A stretch of DNA of 64,000 nucleotides from Posidonia oceanica (Eukaryota > Streptophyta > Magnoliopsida > Alismatales > Posidoniaceae): positions 79,796,001 to 79,860,000 of the forward strand of contig JAZBRS010000075.1 in the NCBI GenBank assembly GCA_037176725.1. Reading direction: 5' to 3'. A program made the translations under genes and the position numbers. Every line of letters begins with the position of its first letter. Position 1 is the first letter of the stretch. Below the pieces are notes generated by a model. The model was given only the letters and a program-made list of their open reading frames with translations, made no database searches and was not told the origin of the DNA. This document shows, in pieces, positions 14,301 to 29,300 of this stretch.

Positions 14301-17300
14301 TCAAAATCAATTGACTATGAGTGAAAGAGTCCATCTATATATAACCAAAAGTCTCAGTCCTCACTTTTTCAATGTGGGACTATTCCAACACTCACCCTCA
14401 CTTGTAGTCTATTTTAGGTCCAACAAATGTCTCTTTTAAACATGGGTGGATGTGTGTGGACTTGAGCCCGTTTGGGCCTCTTTTGGCTCTAATACCATGT
14501 TGAAATATGAACATCCAACTCAAAACCAATTGGTTATGAGTGGAGAGGTCCATCTATATATAACTAAAAGTCCCAATCTTCACTTTTTCAATATGGAACT
14601 ATTCCAACAGAATAATTACATATACTCCCTCACAACCTCCCAAACCATATACCACCTTTTGGATCCAAGCTAATTTCATAGCGCCCTCTAAATCTATTTA
14701 CTTTAAGGATAGAGAAATAGCTCACCCTTGACTTTATTTTGCATAATATTGGATTAGAACCTAAGGATAGAGAAATGGCTCAAAAATTGCACAACTCAAA
14801 CATATCCTAATCTACATTTTGTCTCATACTCATAATTTTTTATTTTTTTACGAAATATTTATCGTGTGAAACACTAGGGAATAAAGAAAGACATGTGGAA
14901 AGAGAGGGAAAAATAATAATAATTCTTTTTTTTCTTATCACCACATGAATTGCACGTCCATGCATATATAGATATTTCAATTGGATACATGATAAGAAAA
15001 TAAAAGATTAAATACTAATCCGAAAGCATTTCCAACATATTCTAGGCCCTTTATTTTTCTGCCAAACTTATTTTTTCCACATACTTTTTTCTTTAAATGG
15101 TAGTAAAACACTACATTTCAAAACCTAGCACCACAACATTCTAGCCAACCCCGAACTGTGGGTTCGGTTGTTCTTCCACATACCACCAAATCAATATATG
15201 TTTACTATACTGGAAAAAAAATCTAAAAGAGAAGTAAATTTAGAGGGAAGGTTGGGAAAGTCTTACATCTTTTGGCCACTCATATACAAGTGAGAAAAAA
15301 TTAAAATCATGAGTCGTATCAATCCCATCAACTATGTCCCCAATTGTTGCAATATAAATTATGAACGATGAAATATAGGTAGACAGCTTTGAATTCAGAG
15401 AACCAATAAGTATTTCTTCAGTATCATTTGCATCATAATCAGCACAATTGGCACCGTCTTCAGCGGATGCTGAAATAATATGTGTGGGTTTTAAAGGTCT
15501 CAGCCCAAGTCCAAGCACAGCTCCCTTCTCAAGACTCAAAAGTTTTTTCTTTTCGTCATCTGTGTCTTCATCAGCAACAACCCTCGCAAGATTATGAAGC
15601 TTACCTGAAAAATAATGTATATCTGTTTAAGACTTCAAAAAATAAAGCTATGATTGGTATATAATTCCACCAGCTTCATTTGTTACCACTCAAAAACTGT
15701 CGCTTTCCCTTGTGAGCATCGTCAATCATCTGATGAAGAAGAGCGAGTGCACATTGCCTCTGTCCTTGCTTACTCAACTCCATAGATGGAAGTATATAAG
15801 TCTCTCCAGCAAATATTTCCCGAAGTGAGGGAGCCTTCTCCTGAAAGTAAGGAACCACAAATCTCTTAAGAATGTTGCTGATTATGATTTTCCACAGGGA
15901 AAAATGAGAAGCAGTTACCAAACTTTCAGGTAGAATGAAATGACGTGAATGTGTTTCTAGGGACCACTAATATTAGGAGGAAAACAATATTGCTATTTCC
16001 CATGGTAAAATTATCACAAGTTATCATTAGACTATGAAAGAACTTTACATGACATAAATTTCAGCATTGATCCTTGGGCGTAAAGGAACTCTACATCTCG
16101 CTTTAAAACTTAAAACTGAAAATTCCTCGTATTGGATTATGTATATGAATCCAAATTAGGATTTATCCTGTACCTTAATTGTCTCTTTAAATAAAAGGGT
16201 AGAGGTTTTAGACCAATGCATATTTTATTCTTCTTATCTTATAACAGTAACAAACTTATTTGAGGAGGATTATCTAACGCAAGGAAACTATAGTTTCAGA
16301 CAAGAATAAATGGTATCCAACACTATGGAGGAAACAGGTTAAGATTTGACCTCAAAACAGAACCTGAAATACACAGAAATACTGATTCAGCAAGAAGAAC
16401 ATACTTGCTCCAAGAGATCGCGAAGTCGCTGCAGAACACGTCGTATCACGGAGATAATAGCAACTTCTTTGAGTTGGTCCCAATAAGCTGATCCAATTTT
16501 TGGAGAACCTCCTGGATAGATCTTGGAAAAAATACTACTAGCCTGCAGGTAAATGTGATTTGGATATCTCATGCAGATGTTTCGTCAAGGTAATATCAAG
16601 AAAGTACAATTCAACAACAACCGGTCTTACGGCTACATCCACTCTCCTAGTCCCTACAGACATGGAAAGTATTTTACATCCTTCCTCTTGGGATGAAGAA
16701 TTTGGGATCCTATTGATTGCAGCAACAGAAGTCATAATTTGAAACAAGATCACAAATTATGGTTTATGTTCAAATATTAAGCAGGAAAAAGAGTTAGCTC
16801 AAAATGAGAATCAAAATTAAATATGTTCACAATAAAAAGAAAACAAAAAATGATCCATCTTTTGTGAAGCTAGAAATGATATGGAACAAGAAGATACAAA
16901 GTCACTTGCTGATGATTAGTACATCTTCTATAACTTAGACCCATTAGAAGACCTGCATTGAACCATTTCAAGGGGAAGTGCTGTATTTATTTTTTTTAAA
17001 GGCAAGGGGGAGAGTTTTGATGGTGTAAAATCCTGATTAATTGTTAGAACTGGTTGGAGATGCTGAAAAAGGAACGACTAACAAAGTTATGCTGGCTTGT
17101 AAACAAACAAAGGTTAGGACTGTCAAAAGAACATCTTTTGAGCAATCTGCAAGGTATAATTGAAGTGTTGTTGATAACTTTGCGGCAAACATAAACTTCA
17201 AGCGACTTCAGAAAAAACTCGATTGCATGTTGATGGTTACCTCATTTAGTAGTGGTAAGCACATATTTGCAGACTTGGCAGAAGTAGATGCAACATCAAT

Positions 17301-20300
17301 ACAAAGCAGTACCTAAGAACAATAATAGTAGTTTAGGAAAACTTATTACGGAAAACATAAATTACAAGACAGTAAATCTACCTACTGAAGATAAAGGGCC
17401 TAGCTGCGAGCAAATTGATGAAAAATCTAGCTCTTGAAAGGCATTAGAAACCCCCTCAGCAGCACGAGATACAGAGTCCTCAACCTGGAAGAATAAATAA
17501 CTTTCTTTTAGAGAAACATTTTCTTGAGCAATCAAAAATGGATTTTAATTATTGAAAACCACAAAACAACAAAAGAAGGAAGAAGAAGAAGAAAAGCCAT
17601 GCCTATCAAAAAAAAAGGACACAAAACCCAACCACATCACCTTTTTGATGTTTTCATAGAAACCAGAAAATAAACTCCCCTTGCTAATAAGAGAAATGCA
17701 AACTTGTCTTAGATAGATCCAGCAGACATCATCAATTGTCAAAAAGAACGAGGAAAATACAAATATTTGGCCAAAAAATGTTGATAGTTTCTGTAATCAC
17801 TTTTTTTTGCAATGGCAAGTTTAGGGCTGGTCCCCATTAATATTATAACACCCAAGCTTGTTCCCTATGAAATTCGAACTTGGGTCCGAAGATGTGTAAT
17901 GACAACCTCTAGCCAACTGAGGTACTTACAGTTGGTTCTGTAACCACAATTTGATACACTAATGTTAGTGCATAAAGGGCTAATAATATACTAATGATAC
18001 ACTAAGTTGACAATAGGGGGCGACATTACAGCTAATGAGAAAGAAAGGTCTTCCTTTAGTTCTTTAATTAGCATATCATTGGTCTGAAATGTGATCGATT
18101 TGGGTACATGTGCTTTTACAGGAACCTGCACAGCATATTGGATGTCTTCTAGGTTAGCTGCAGGCTCAGATATACAATCACACTTAATCTTCATATTGAC
18201 ATCATGGGTGTATGTTAATTGTATGTTAACCATGTGTTCCTTCAAAATTCCATGGCTGAATTGAGTTTATTAAAATTGATTGATGAATGTAAAATGATAT
18301 TTTTGTCTCATAATAAATCAAGAGAGATGGCATAGTATGCACTCTTTTCCACCTATGTTGTACTAATACTACATTACCACAATCCCCATTTCTTTTTCTC
18401 TACTTTTCTTTAACTTAGGGATCAAACAAATTGTAGAGCATGATGAAATCATTGTCTGGTGCTAACATCACGACAAGGTCGAACCAGATCATCCATTAAA
18501 CATTCCCGGAGGTGTCCTCTAGGCTAGCAAAAGTGAAAGAAGATTAGTACAGATCAAGTCACAGAGGACAACATCTAAGAATCCACGCCAAGGACCAACA
18601 TAATCATCATCAACCGCCACAAGCAAGAAGCAGTGAAGTGTCCGGCATTGAACCTTCTTTTGAAAAGAAAGTTTTGTTTGATGTTTTGCAAGAGAATTAT
18701 TGCCTAGGGGCCATGTGGTGAGAAAAAAGAAGGTTGTGTTTGCTCTCTGATTTAACAATGACATGTTGCAATCGTGTGATGATGAGGTGGAGCTATTGGG
18801 GTGCTAACTCTATTTTTAAATCCCTAGAATTGATCTTCAAGCTGAAGGTTAACCTTACTAAGAGTTGTTTCCTCAAGTTACCCTGAACATAGAAATATTA
18901 AAGAAAATTCACACAAGGAGGATAATTGCATTTTAACTATGTTAGAGTTATAAATATATGTGTGGTTAAGTCTTTGTAGGTATACGGGTTATTGGATATC
19001 CGTCTATGTCTAAGGTATCTAATCTCCCTATATATATGTAACTACACATTAGTAATGAAATATACACTCTGTTTCTCCCTATTCTCTATCTTCAACATGG
19101 TACCAAAGCTAAAGTGATAAAACCCTAACCGTCACAACCACCCACCGCCGCTGCTGGACCAGCCAGGCCCACCCGCCGCCGCAGCCGGCCCTCCTAGCCA
19201 TCCGCCGTCCCGCCGGCCACCTCTAGGCCAGCTGTCGGCGCCCTCCAGGCCTTCCGGCCCCCCCAGCCGACTCCGTCTAGGCCATCCACTAGCCACCTCC
19301 AGGCCGTCCACCGGCCACGTTCAGGCCCTCTATCGGTGCTGTCCAGCCACTCCAGCCCTTCCGCCACGCCCAGCAGGGCCATCTAGGCCCTCCGCCAGCT
19401 CCAACCAGCCTGTCCAAGCCAACCGCCGACCCAGTCAGGCCTCTCCGGCGCATGTCCAACCATTAGTAAGGCCGCCGCCCTCTCCAGTCCATGTGTAGGG
19501 GCAGTCCAACCCCTCCCGTGCCATCGTTTCACGCTTCAAGCCATGTTTTAGGCCCCTCCATCTCCAGTCTCCATTATGTGTGGATACATCACATCCACAC
19601 GTATTGGTGAGCAGTCCGATTCACATCTCTGTATTTTCAAATCATATATTAGTGTTATTTCTCAGTTTCAATCTAGTATGGCCTATCGTGAATCATTGGT
19701 AAAGTATATGAGTGGAACGTCTAAGAAACTCTCTGGCCCAAACTATCTTCTGTGGTCCCAGAGTTTCGAAACCTTTGTTCTTACACATCGGAAGGTAAAG
19801 CATCTCACCCATCCACCTCCAAATGTCAAGTCTGACACATATGAAGATTGACTCTCAGATGATGTAACTATTATTACATAGATGGCAAACAGTATGGAAC
19901 CCTCAATTGCACGAGGAGTCATGTTGTTACATCCAGCAAAGAAGATATGGGACACTTTATGTCTCACGTATGGCCATGAGAAGAATATATCTCGTATGTG
20001 TGAGATAAATGAGCAGTTGTTTACTCTACGCCAGGGTGATCGGTCATCGATCAGTTCAGGAGCATTTTATTGCCCTTCGTACCCTACTTGATTAGCTTAA
20101 TGTGTAGCCGTTGACAATTGACATCACAAAACTGCGACAATATCGAGAGGAACTTGCCGTTGCAGTATATTTATCCAGCCTGAATCCAGATCTCAGTTCA
20201 CAGATACGGGGCCAAGTTTTAGGTGCTGACAGTCTCCCTGATCTTCAAACTACTTTTGCAAAAGTCCTCCAGGTTTCCACAGCCACTTCCCCTACAGTGC

Positions 20301-23300
20301 CAGAGCAGTCAGCTACACGTGGTCGTGGTGGTTCTCGAGGAGGAGGTCGTGGACGAGGAGATACAGGAGGACATCCATGATGTTCACACTGTGGACGGTT
20401 GGGGCACAGAGTGGAAAAATGCTGGGACATTGTTGATCGCCCTCAAACAGCAAATGTCACCACAGAGTCAAATACTACTGCGTCTGCCAGCAAGGAGCAG
20501 ACCTTCACGATATCACAGGCTGATTATGAAAGGCTCCGACAACTAAAAGTTACTGACTCCGCAGCCACGGCTACCCAAGCTATCTCCTCAGGTACTAGTG
20601 CCCTTCTTGCATCCAGGGATTCCTCCTAGATTATTGATTTCGATGCCTCTTATTGATTCCGGTGCCTCCTTGCATATGTCAAGTATATGAAATTTATTTA
20701 CTCGATTATCTCGGTTGTCAGATATTCGGTCTATGGCAATTACCGATGGCCGAACTTGTCCTATCTCAGGTGAAGGGATTATGCAGGCCTATTCACAATT
20801 GTCTCTTGAAAATATCATGTTTGTACATTAGTGCCATTACAAAACAATTACGTTGTTGTGTCACCTTTTTTCCTTTTCATTGTTCTTTTCAGGATTTGCA
20901 GACGGGAAGGAGGATTTGTTTGGACCGTGAGCGAGAAAATGGTGTGTACCTGCTGGTTCGTGACGATATACCTCAAGAATTAGCATTTGTGGCCTCTACA
21001 TCTGAGTCGTCATCCTTATGGCACTACCGGTTAGGTCATCTAGCTCACCAGAACCTTCAACAGGCCTTGCCATGGTGTTCTATCTCGCATTTTGATTGTG
21101 AGTCGTGTCAGTTGGGTAAGCACCACTGTGCTTCGTTTAAAAATTTACGTCTTGTGTCGAATCCTACTGTTTTTGAGTTGGTTCATTGTGATGTCCTGCT
21201 AGAATTCCGTCAGTGTCAGGTCATAGGTATTATATAGTTTTCATTGATGATTTTTCAATAATGTCTTGGATATATTTGCTCAAAAATCGTGGTCATATTT
21301 ATGATGTACTCAGAACATTTCTTGCTGAAATAAAAAAATCAATTTGATGTCACTCCAAAAATTTTACGCACTGACAATACTCTTGAGTTTGTTCAGTCCA
21401 AGATTGCCTCACAATGTGCTTCATTAGGTATTATACATCAGACATCGTGTCCCCACACCTCACAACAAAATAGAATCGCAGAACGCAAATATAGACACAT
21501 ATTGGATGTTACTCGTGCTCTTATGATCCATATGCATGTCCCAAAGCAGTTGTGGTTTGATGCTATTCTTACAGCTACTTACCTCATTAACAGAATGCCT
21601 TCTGCTCCTCTTAGGGGTGAAGTTCCTCTTCGTCGTCTTAAATCCGACTCCAGTCTGTTTAGTTTGACCCCCAGAGTTTTTGGATGTGTGGCCTTTGTTC
21701 AAGATCTCTCTCCTAGTCTGGACAAGTTGTCTCCAAGGTCCATCAAATGTATTTTTGTTGGGTATTCTAGAACTCAGAGGGGTTATCGGTGTTTTCATCC
21801 TCCTACCCGGTGATATTTTGTCTCCGCTGATGTTACCTTTCTTGAGTTTATGCGTTACTATGATGACACTACTCCTTCCAGTGCATCTGTTCCCCGTCCT
21901 TCTGTTGTTGAGCTACAGGATGTCAACCCCCAAGGTAGTTCTACTGTGCAACAAGAAATCTCTCGTCTCTTGCAGGTTTATCAGCGACGCAAGCACACAC
22001 CAGTACCTCCCACAACTGAACCATCTTCCTCTACAGATGCAAATCCATCCTCCAGTCCTCCATATCTACCCATTGCCCTTCGAAAAGGTACTCGATCGTC
22101 CACTGCTCATCATATATCACATTTTGTTTCTTATGATTCTCTTCACTTTCGTTTCCGTAGTTTTGCCTTGTCTCTTTCTTCTGAGTTCATTCCCAAGAAT
22201 CATCAGAATGTACTGTCCCTTCCTCAATGGAAGGCCGCTATGGATGAGGAAATAACTACATTGACCAGTCGTGGTACTTGAGAGTTGGTGACCTGCACTG
22301 TAGGGGCTACAGTAGTCACCTGCAAATGGGTCTACACTATCAAGTATAAAGCAGATGGCAACATTGATAGATACAAGACACGATTGGTTGCTCAAGGCTT
22401 TACTCAAACGTATGACATTGACTATGCAGAGACCGAGTCTGTGCTTAAGAGCAACCTCGAGGTTATGTTGTTCAGGGGGAGGATCGCGTGTGCAGACTGA
22501 AGAAGACGATTTATGGCCTCAAACAAAGTCCCCAGGCATGGTTTGAAAAGTTCAGTCAGGTGATTCTAGGTGATTCTAGTTGGTGGGTTCCAAAGGTGTG
22601 TTGTTGATCATTCAGTTTTCTACAGGAAGACTATTGGTGGCTATGTTATTTTAGCAGCATATATGGATGATATATTGGTGACAGACAGTGATGTGAAAGG
22701 CATTGCATACATCAAACAACATCTTCACACTCATTTTGTCACAAAAGATATGGGAAAGTCACGTTATTTCCTTGAAATTGAATTCGCCTATGCAAATGGA
22801 AGAATGGCATTATCACAGAGGAAGTATGTCCTAGATCTCCTACAAGAAACGGACCTTCTGGGGTGCAAACCAGAGAGCACTCCTATCGAGCAAACACCGG
22901 CGTTCTGGGATACCAGCTCAGACTTGTTAGAAGATCCTAGTCAGTACAGACGATTGATCGGGAAGCTCATCTATCTGACAGTGACTCGACCTGATATCTC
23001 ATATGCAGTTAGTCTTTTGAGCTAGTTTATGCATGAGTCCAAGAAAGTACACTGGACTGGAGCCCTTCGTGTCCTGTCTTATGTTAAAGGTGCTCCAGGG
23101 AAAGGACTAGTCTACAGAAGGAATGGTCACACAAGGATCATGGCTTATTCAAGCTCAGGATATGCAGGAGATCGTGGAGACAGAAAATCCACATCTAGCT
23201 TCTGTACTTATGTAGGAAGTAATCTTGTCACCTGGTGAAGCAAGAAGCAGAATGTGGTGTCGAGGTCCAGTGCAAAGACAGTGTATAGGTCCATGACGCA

Positions 23301-26300
23301 GACAGCTTGTGAGATGATATGGATAAAGTCACTTTTGGAGTAGCTTGGTTTCAGTGTTGAGCTTCCCATATCCATGTGGTGTGATAACCAAGCAGCTATA
23401 TTCATTACAAACAATCCCACCTTCTATGAGCACACGAAGCACATTAAGGTTGACTGTCACTACGTGAGAGATCTGGTAATGAAGAGGGTTATTTCTACAT
23501 CTTACACTCAATCTTCGTAGCAGTTGGCGGACATGTTCACAAAGGAGCTTAGTACTGGGATGTTTGAGTCTTTATGTGACAAGCTGGATATGGTTGATAT
23601 GTATGCTCCAGCTTGAGGGGGAATGTTAGAGTTATAAATATATGTGTGATTAAGTCTTTGTAGGTATACGGGTTATTAGATATCCGTCTATGTCTAGGGT
23701 ATTTAATCTCCCTATATATATGTAACTACACATTAGTAATGAGATATACACTCTGTTTCTCCCTATTCTCTATCTTCAACAAACTACATTCTAGAAGAAT
23801 GTATGCTCAAATTGTGGAGAAAGTACTGCAAAGTTTATGGTCCCCGACAAAGCCTCAGATATAGAGACAATCTGAAAAAAGCTGCATAATATTTAAACAA
23901 ATTTAAAAGTTAAAGGTTTGTTAGTGCAAAAATATTGTGCAGGTTTCTACATAAGATAATAGCTTCAAATAAACTGCTTTTATCAGTAACTGAACATATG
24001 CAATCATAATAAATACTTCATCCTATTTACATGCCAGAAATAAAAATTGCATACTCCATATAAACAATAGGAATTTGCTGAAATTTACCGATGCTTTTTT
24101 AAAAGCACCTGCTACCCATTCAGTAAGTTCAAGAGCGGCTTTATCTTCTGCAGGTAAAGAAAACCGATGAACAGCTTCTTCCCCAATGTCATATTTTGCC
24201 CTTTGCATGCAGCTGCTTGTATATCAAAGAAAGACATTGTGAGAAATGGGAAAAAAGCTATCACATCAAGGAGATAGTGAGGTTAGAAGAGGAAGTTAGT
24301 GTGGATATGCCCATGCCTTTGTTTCTCATTCTTTTCAACATTCATCTTTCCCTACGTCTTTGTGGCAGAAAAACAACCCAGGAAGAAGTGTTTGCTAAAA
24401 GAGAAACAAAGCATAGGAAATACTGGTTTCTGTTTTGTAATGACTTTATCAGAAAGAAACGACCACTGCATGAGATAAATTGAGGCCAACTGGCAAAACG
24501 TGTATCTCTTCAGGTTATTGAAAATATATGATCCATGTGAGGATTTTTACTCAATTGTTTTTTGTAACTATTCCATAATGAACAATGATCATGTATATGA
24601 AGAGGAATATGAGATACCACGTATCAGGTGGCACCCATTTCCCACCCACTTACAAAGTGAGTGGACAAAGCAGGCCTTGTTGTATGAGAGTAGAACCTGC
24701 TACAGCCAGCTCAACATGTAACCACAACTAAAAGTCAAGCTCAAGGGGTTACAACTCACAGGTTCAGCAAATTGGAGGGTGCAGCACGTAACACAGCCAG
24801 TGCCTCTTTCCAACTCCAAGGGTGCCCAGACAATGGTAGAAGCTTCTGTAAAATAGATAAGCGCCAGCTCCAATCTTCAATGAAGTACTTAATGTTTGCA
24901 ATTCTCCATTCTAAAGCTTGTTTTCCAGCATCTACTACTCTAATTCTCGATGAATGATCTGATTCAGCTGCCACAGTTGGTAAACTGCAATGCAATATGT
25001 CAAGTAGAAGCCCTATAAATGAGACCACCATTGTGCTGTCTCCATCACATGAATAAGTAAGATCAGGCTGCTCGAGTGCAGCAGAATAACTTGAGGATGA
25101 GGCACAGTGTGCAAGATTAACATATGTTGTGTCCATGTGTAGAAGAGACATAACAATGCTCAGCATGAAAACCTGGGTCAAAAACAAGATTATTTAATGA
25201 AAAACATATTTGCACAAATTAAACTTTTAGCACAGTGCATGATAATTTAAAGTTCCAACAGCTATAATGTAGGGACAAGAAAACCTGATTTACTAGTCAA
25301 GGAAAGGAACATGTATAAAGACAGAAATAAATGCAAAAGGTTCATGCCAACCATAGAACTAAACGTCGACACGTGTCGGCAATCGCCAACACATGTCGGT
25401 TTCATGGCTAAGTGACACGATATCTATACGTAAGTCACGATATACCGTTTGCCGGGGGTGAGTGTTGACACGTTCAACGAGTCAACCCATGTCGGTCAAC
25501 TCAGTCTAATTTTTACACTGAGTCGAGCCCGTGTTGGTCGACATGGCCTTCAAAACTCCCAACACGGACGACACTACTGCTGGCTGGCTGCCTTTCCTTT
25601 CTCTGTTGCTCCTCTCCTCTACTGGTTGCTGAATCTCCAGAGGAGCTCCTCTCCTCTTTCGTTTCTCTTCTCTCCTTCCCACAAACGTGCATCTCTGATG
25701 GAGCTTCCAAGGTTCCTTGGGAGGTGGTGATTTTCTCTTCAATTTCTCTTTTCTCTCATCTTTCTCATCAAAGTATAAATGTATAATCCATTTCTCATCT
25801 CTCTTCAATTTATTAAACTAGATCTTAGGTTTTTATATACACTTTCATGCTTTTGTTTAAGTTCACATGTAGATCTTCGGTAAAAACCGAAATCTTAGTT
25901 AAATCTAACATTATATTACATAGATCTAAGGTCTTTTCATGTTTATATTACTATTTTGAATCTTGATGTTAATAACTTGATATATAATTATATAAATTAT
26001 ATGTTTGAATTAAATAAATGATAGATCTAACCTAATAATACATAGTTCTAACCTAATAATTCTACAAAATCATTAAAAAATAGTAAAATTCGTAATTAAA
26101 TAAAAAAAGTAAAATATTTATAATTTAAAAAAAAATCAGAATGTTTCGTAATTAATTAAAACATCAGGAAAAAATTAAAAAAATAAGGAATGATTGTAAA
26201 AAATACTAAAAAATGTAGAAAATCAGAAAATATTTGAAATGTATCATTCATTAAATTCATGGCAATTATCTTTTATTTTCGGCCTTCATAATGTCAAATT

Positions 26301-29300
26301 CCTCAAGATCTAAAAGTAGTGGAGGTCGTAATGATGTAAGAACACTTAAATCAGCCAAGTTAACTACATGCATATCTTATTGATAATGATTGACAAAAAA
26401 TACAATGCAAATACTGCAACAAAAAAATAAAGAGTAGAGGAATAACAATATTAAAACAACATCTTGTTGGCGGATACGATAATGTAGCTAAGTATACATC
26501 ATGCTTATCTACAGTTTCTGCTCAAATGAGAGAGTTATTAAAAGACACTAAAGCAAAGAAAAGTGACAAAAAGAGAAGAAAGGTTAAACAAGATTCTCTT
26601 CAATGAAGATACTTCTCGTGCTATTCCCATATGACGATGATATGATTTATCTTGCAGACTATGACACTCTATAAGACAGAGAAATATACAGAAGAGTAAT
26701 AATGGAGTCTTAAAATGAAGAATGACATAGAAAGCAAATTCAAAGATTCCATAAGATAGGTAGTACCCCAACATACACGGTAAGTAGCAGTGGCACTGGT
26801 AATCAAAGTACACAAAATGATATAGATAAAGGCATTACTGGAAAATTCAGAACGTATAGTCAAATATACGACAATCTAGATACAACTATAGTTAGAAAAG
26901 AAGTCTCAAAGCAGAAAACCATTAAAGACATATTTAGAAATGCTAGGAAAAATATATACTCTTCGATGCGATCCCTACAAATATAACAAAGGGACCTTAT
27001 CTGCAACATACGCTTAATGTTGCGACAAAATAAGATACTGGAGTAAATGCACCAACCGAGCATGAGATCATGAACAAGTACCTTAAAGTAGAGACGAAAG
27101 AATTAGAAACCTACAGTAATGACTTGAAATGATAATGGCAAACCAATGAGGTAACTAACATATGTAATGGTTGAACAAGTACCACAAGGAAACAGACCAT
27201 CAATTTCATGATTTACTATAATAATCATACCATTTTCTTCAAGTCTATCGATACTTCTGATGTAATCAGAAATTACAAGTACACATACAAACAAATGGCA
27301 GAAGTCATTAAACAAGTAGGAGCAACAAACGTGGTGCAAATTATTACTGACCATGGAAGTAATGTTAAAAAGACCAGTTCCAATATTACGAAAAAGTATG
27401 AAATTTATTGGACACTATGTGCAACTCACTGTATTGATTTAATACTTAAGGACTTCGGAAAGATGAAATTGGTGGAGGAGATAGTAAGAAATGCAAAGAT
27501 TGTAACCAATTTCATTTACAATGACTTAAATTTACTAACTTTTACACCCAACTGTTGCAGTGGTGATTTGATCCGTTCATGAGTCACTTGATTTGCAATA
27601 AATTATATTGCTCTCCAGAGTATGCTTGATCGAAAAAATAAACTGAAGTATATGTTCAATTCGCAACAGTAATACATATACCACAAGAGTAAAAGTCTAA
27701 TTGGTAGAAGAGTAAATTCAATTATAAGTAATGTACATTTTTTAGAGGATTGTCAAAAGATAGTAAATATTATGAAACTAGTATCAAAGGTCCTTCGGTT
27801 GGGGGATAGTGACAAGAAACCTACCATGGGTTTCTTATACGAGGCTATGCAATTTATGAAAGATACTGTGATTGATGCAGCACATAGATCATTTAAAACA
27901 TATCTTAAAATTATAGATGAAAAACGGTCCAACATATTTTTTTTATCCTTTATATGAAGTTAGTAAGAATTTTAATATGTACATTCATGTTTTTCATCAT
28001 TATGTTTAATTTTTTACACAATTGTTTAATGAATGAGTTTTTTTTGTCAATGTAGCATATTATTTGTTGATGTAGTTCCAATATAGTCATCAACTCGATA
28101 ACTATACCCATTTATTAGCATCTGTTGAAAATGTGATGAAAAAATTAAAACATAATGTCAATGTCCAAGTACAAGCTCTCAATGGAAGAAAGTACTTTAG
28201 GGACAAACTTTTGTCATTTAGAGAGTCCCACATGATACATTCTTATGACAAAATGACCCCAAGTAATGTTTTTAATATCATTTCTTTAATTTCATAATAT
28301 TACTCCAAAATACAGGTAATAACTAAATATCATACTCCAAGAGAATAGTGGATGTTGAATGGAACAGATGCTCCAAATATGATGAATATTACTGTAAAAG
28401 TGATGTCTCAAATAGCAACAGCATATGATTGTGAACGAAATTAGAGCACATTGAACCTTTTATTCACACAAAACGAAGAAACAAACTAAAGACTGTAAGG
28501 CTAAATAACTTGGTATTTATACACTCCAACATGCGGTTGAAAATGAAACATATAAGAAACGGAGAAGATAAAGACTAATTGGACCCAATAAAAATTGTAA
28601 TGAGGACGAAGAAAATGATCCATACTTCAGTAGTTGTAAGAAAATGGAGAACCAATTGTAGATGAAAACGAAGGTAGACCATGTTCTAAAATTGCTAGTG
28701 AGATAGGTGTTGATGTAAAGAAACGTATGAGTTCATCAGGATGTTCTCGTGGAAATACTCCGAACTTAAGGGATGATATTGGCACAGACGATGATGCCAC
28801 ACAACCATCCAACGACGATGATGATGGCATTGGAGATACGACCCCACCTACAACAAAAGAGCCACAAGGACAAAGAGAGACTCAAAGGTCATTTAGCCCA
28901 TTTACGGGGAATTATGCCTTCATACATGCTAAACGAGACGAAGATCATGGAACTCAACCAGAAATTCATTATCAACGAAGAGCCCATCATGATCAACTAA
29001 ATGAAGACTTCTGGAGCAGTCATACAAGAGAATCTTTATTAGACTCACTTGATTCTTTGAATAACCATAATTCCAAAGATCCTTATGATTATAACTCTTA
29101 TAGAAGTAGTTCTGTTGAACAAACAGACTATAATACTGAAAGTGATTAGAGAAGAACCGCATCTTCTTATACTCCTAGCGAACAAACTGGATAGGATATA
29201 AACTCGCTCTTTGATTATGCACCTCCTCCAACACAATATGAAGAACAACCACTTAAACGTCCTCCAAATCATTCTTACAGTCCTCAACAGCCTTAAAGAA

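Larger units (their letters stand above)
18940..23781 (+). mobile_element. Ty1/copia LTR retrotransposon, complete but defective (copia-1)
   Basis: LTRs of 158 bp at 18940-19097 and 23624-23781 begin TGTTAGAG and end TTCAACA, differing at only a few sites. The 5-bp TSD AACTA lies at 18935-18939 and 23782-23786. A degenerate iMet-type PBS (TGGTACCAAAGC) follows the 5' LTR and a GAGGGGG polypurine tract precedes the 3' LTR. The C/G-rich leader (19130-19480) contrasts with the AT-rich intron. Internal order gag, protease, integrase, RT, RNase H is copia type. Many stops and frameshifts make it non-functional. It is antisense to the host gene, in intron 9. Confidence 0.95.

Noticed and set aside
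17860..17935. Possible tRNA gene from A-box and B-box like text
   Set aside because: No cloverleaf could be formed, and the A-tail and flanking 12-bp duplication identify a SINE.
28727..29149. 140-codon plus ORF as an independent gene
   Set aside because: It continues the hAT transposase C-terminal tail within the element's borders.
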